From an uncultured Chloroflexaceae bacterium (GTDB lineage: Bacteria > Chloroflexota > Chloroflexia > Chloroflexales > Chloroflexaceae), in contig CAKZQX010000106.1 in assembly GCA_937141995.1 (NCBI GenBank), positions 1-5,429 of the forward strand: 5,429 bases of DNA, in the 5' to 3' direction. The position numbers and the translations under genes were made by a program. The notes beneath the pieces were generated by a model. That model was not told the DNA's origin, made no database searches, and saw only the letters and a program-made list of their open reading frames with translations. Positions within the stretch are counted from its first letter, which is position 1, and every line of letters starts with the position of its first letter. Below, in pieces: positions 3,827-5,429 of the stretch.

Positions 3827-5429
3827 TCAAAACTCCAGCGTAACCAGTACGTTTCCCCCCGCAGCCTCCAGAACAGCGTAGCGACTGGTACCGCGTTCCT
3901 CAAGCGTGACGGGAGCCGGGTTGCCGGCAATGCGCAGCGTCACCTCTTCCGGGGCATCGGCAGGCAGCAGCAACCGGACCCGCGCATGCTCCCAACTGCC
4001 GGTCAGGTCAAGCCGCTGGCCCTGTGCAGTGCGCTCCCAGGTGTAGGCCACATAGCCATCGGATGCACCATAGCGCGCCACCACCCGGGCCGAGTCAACT
4101 CCCGGCGCGGCGGTCCAGCGTGGGCTGACAACAACATCTCGATAGCGCGTACTTTGATCCTCGATCCCGGCGGCACCCTCCATCAGCGCACCGAGCATGG
4201 CGCTGGAGCCCCAGCCGTCGGTCGGGACAGTATCGAGCGAGGAGATGCCGGGACTGGCATCGTCCGGGTAGTACCAGAGGTAAGAAGCGCCGCTCAGGTC
4301 GATCAGCGTGGCATAGCGCTCCAGGATGTCAAAGCCGTACGCCTCCGCGCCATAGCGAAACGCGCCGCGTGCCAGTTCGCCCCCAACCAGCGGCATAATC
4401 CCGCCGTTGACATACTCCCCCGGACGCTCGCCGGTGCGACCACCCATGCCAAAGCTGCCCTCCGGGAAAGGCGGATCGATGCTATACCATTCGGCGAAGG
4501 CCCGGTCAAAATCGCGGCGATGGTAGTAAGAGGTGACAATATCCACCCCCTGCCCAAAGGTCAGCACCTCGCGGTTGAGCGCATAGGCATTCGAGAGGCT
4601 CAGTTGCATATCGGTATCTACCCCCGGCACCTCCAGCGGCCCATCAACCGGGATAAAGTGGATAAAAAACGAGCCATTCCAACTCAGCGCATTGAGCCGC
4701 TGCATCACGCCCCAACTCTGTTCGCGCCAGTCCTGGGCAGCAGCAACATGCCCCAGATGCTGCTCCATCCGCCCCAGCAATTGCATAGCATAAGCCAGGC
4801 CAGTGTTATCGCCGTGAAAGATCCCCCAGATGGTCTGATCATCGATCCAGTGGCGTGGCGCGGGTTTGCCGTCGGGACTGATCGCCGTCGGGCCATACTG
4901 AAAATCCCAGGTATCAATCGTGTAGGGCCGCCGGATCAGCCCGCGTTCGGCATCCCAGCGTAGCGGATCACTGGTAATGTAGGCCAACCCGCGCCGCATC
5001 GCCGGCAGCTTGCCGCGCATCCAGTCATCATCGCCGGTCATCTGCCAGGCCTCGTAGACCCCCTGCACAAACAGGTATTCCAGGTCCGACTCCGGGTCCA
5101 TCCGCTTGGCCTGCATCCCCAGTTCCGGGTAGTCCAGCACATCGGGAAAACTGCCATCCAAGAACTGCGCCCGCGCGAAGGCATCCAACAGGCTGGTGAC
5201 ATCCTGCTCAAAATAGCGGAAACCCCGCCCCTGATGCACATGATCGCGCAGCCAGAGCAGCGGGTTGTCGGGGGAGCGGTAGCCGCGCACCGGCATACCA
5301 TTCAAGTCATAACTGACGACTTTCTGCTCCATAAAGCCGCGCACGGTCGGGTAGAGCGCATCGAGTTCGGCCCATCCAGTCTGCACCTCGGTGGTCGCGT
5401 CGAGGGTGAGCAGCACCTCGTGCGGCGCG
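3827..5429 (-). CDS. Six-hairpin glycosidase-like protein, N-terminus cut by window edge
   Basis: At least 533 residues are visible. The frame stays open to the right edge, and the GTG at 5416 has no ribosome-binding site in view, so this is treated as a partial gene; numbering below starts at that GTG. Residues of about 15-420 resemble an (alpha/alpha)6-barrel glycoside hydrolase: repeated amphipathic helices rich in Trp, Tyr, Asp and Glu, with NPLLWLRDHVHQG (51-63), YTIDTWDFQYG (165-175), EWYSIDPPFPEG (309-320), RPGEYVNGGIMPLVGGELA (331-349) and PTDGWGSSAMLGALMEG (398-414). The last 100 residues are beta-rich with little helix (RVRLLLP, EVTLRIAG, VLVTLEF), like the C-terminal sandwich of GH78-type enzymes. 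Catalytic acids are probably among the Asp/Glu of these motifs but cannot be assigned. The substrate is unknown. No signal peptide is visible because the start is missing. It precedes the MgtC gene by 26 bp. Confidence 0.65.
   Translation of the reverse strand, partial: APHEVLLTLDATTEVQTGWAELDALYPTVRGFMEQKVVSYDLNGMPVRGYRSPDNPLLWLRDHVHQGRGFRYFEQDVTSLLDAFARAQFLDGSFPDVLDYPELGMQAKRMDPESDLEYLFVQGVYEAWQMTGDDDWMRGKLPAMRRGLAYITSDPLRWDAERGLIRRPYTIDTWDFQYGPTAISPDGKPAPRHWIDDQTIWGIFHGDNTGLAYAMQLLGRMEQHLGHVAAAQDWREQSWGVMQRLNALSWNGSFFIHFIPVDGPLEVPGVDTDMQLSLSNAYALNREVLTFGQGVDIVTSYYHRRDFDRAFAEWYSIDPPFPEGSFGMGGRTGERPGEYVNGGIMPLVGGELARGAFRYGAEAYGFDILERYATLIDLSGASYLWYYPDDASPGISSLDTVPTDGWGSSAMLGALMEGAAGIEDQSTRYRDVVVSPRWTAAPGVDSARVVARYGASDGYVAYTWERTAQGQRLDLTGSWEHARVRLLLPADAPEEVTLRIAGNPAPVTLEERGTSRYAVLEAAGGNVLVTLEF

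Noticed and set aside
3986..4963. 325-codon open frame on the plus strand
   Set aside because: It lies wholly antisense to the glycosidase-like gene, which has clear family character. High G+C favours such shadow frames, and its protein has no recognisable motif.

Overview
The window looks like bacterial chromosome, about 60% G+C in the genes, with dense coding separated by two unusually informative intergenic stretches. The protein set (siroheme sulfite reductase, COG4947-like esterase, short MgtC/SapB protein, six-hairpin glycosidase-like protein) and base composition would fit a filamentous Chloroflexota (Chloroflexus/Roseiflexus type). That assignment is an inference from general gene character, not from a marker gene.

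Layout, left to right. (1) 1-390, + strand: the C-terminal end of a siroheme/[4Fe-4S] sulfite reductase, cut by the window edge. (2) 401-435: a perfect 16-bp hairpin between convergent genes, probably a shared terminator. (3) 439-1671, - strand: a 12-helix MFS transporter. (4) 1672-2298: a 627-bp non-coding interval holding a near-consensus sigma-70 promoter pointing right, a chain of hairpins including a 22-bp perfect one, and two members of a palindromic repeat family. (5) 2299-3015, + strand: an alpha/beta-hydrolase esterase. (6) 3016-3350: a second non-coding interval, partly AT-rich, with two more members of the same repeat family. (7) 3351-3800 and 3827-5429, - strand: a short MgtC/SapB membrane protein preceded by a six-hairpin glycosidase-like gene cut by the right edge. 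The last two lie 26 bp apart and probably form one transcription unit.

The proteins do not form an obvious common pathway. The gene order is sulfite reductase > < MFS ... esterase > < MgtC < glycosidase.

The most interesting content is non-coding. A repeat family with the core ACCGCGTAA occurs four times in about 1.3 kb: two 38-bp palindromes (2042-2079 and 3227-3264) and two half copies (from 2265 and 3322). Each copy has a TTG 10 or 11 bases before the core and a TGTWAT-like hexamer after it, so the family has the spacing of a promoter as well as that of a palindromic repeat. The hairpin chain at 1811-2195, downstream of the strong promoter, is a candidate structured RNA or long leader. 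None of this could be tested by database or folding search here.
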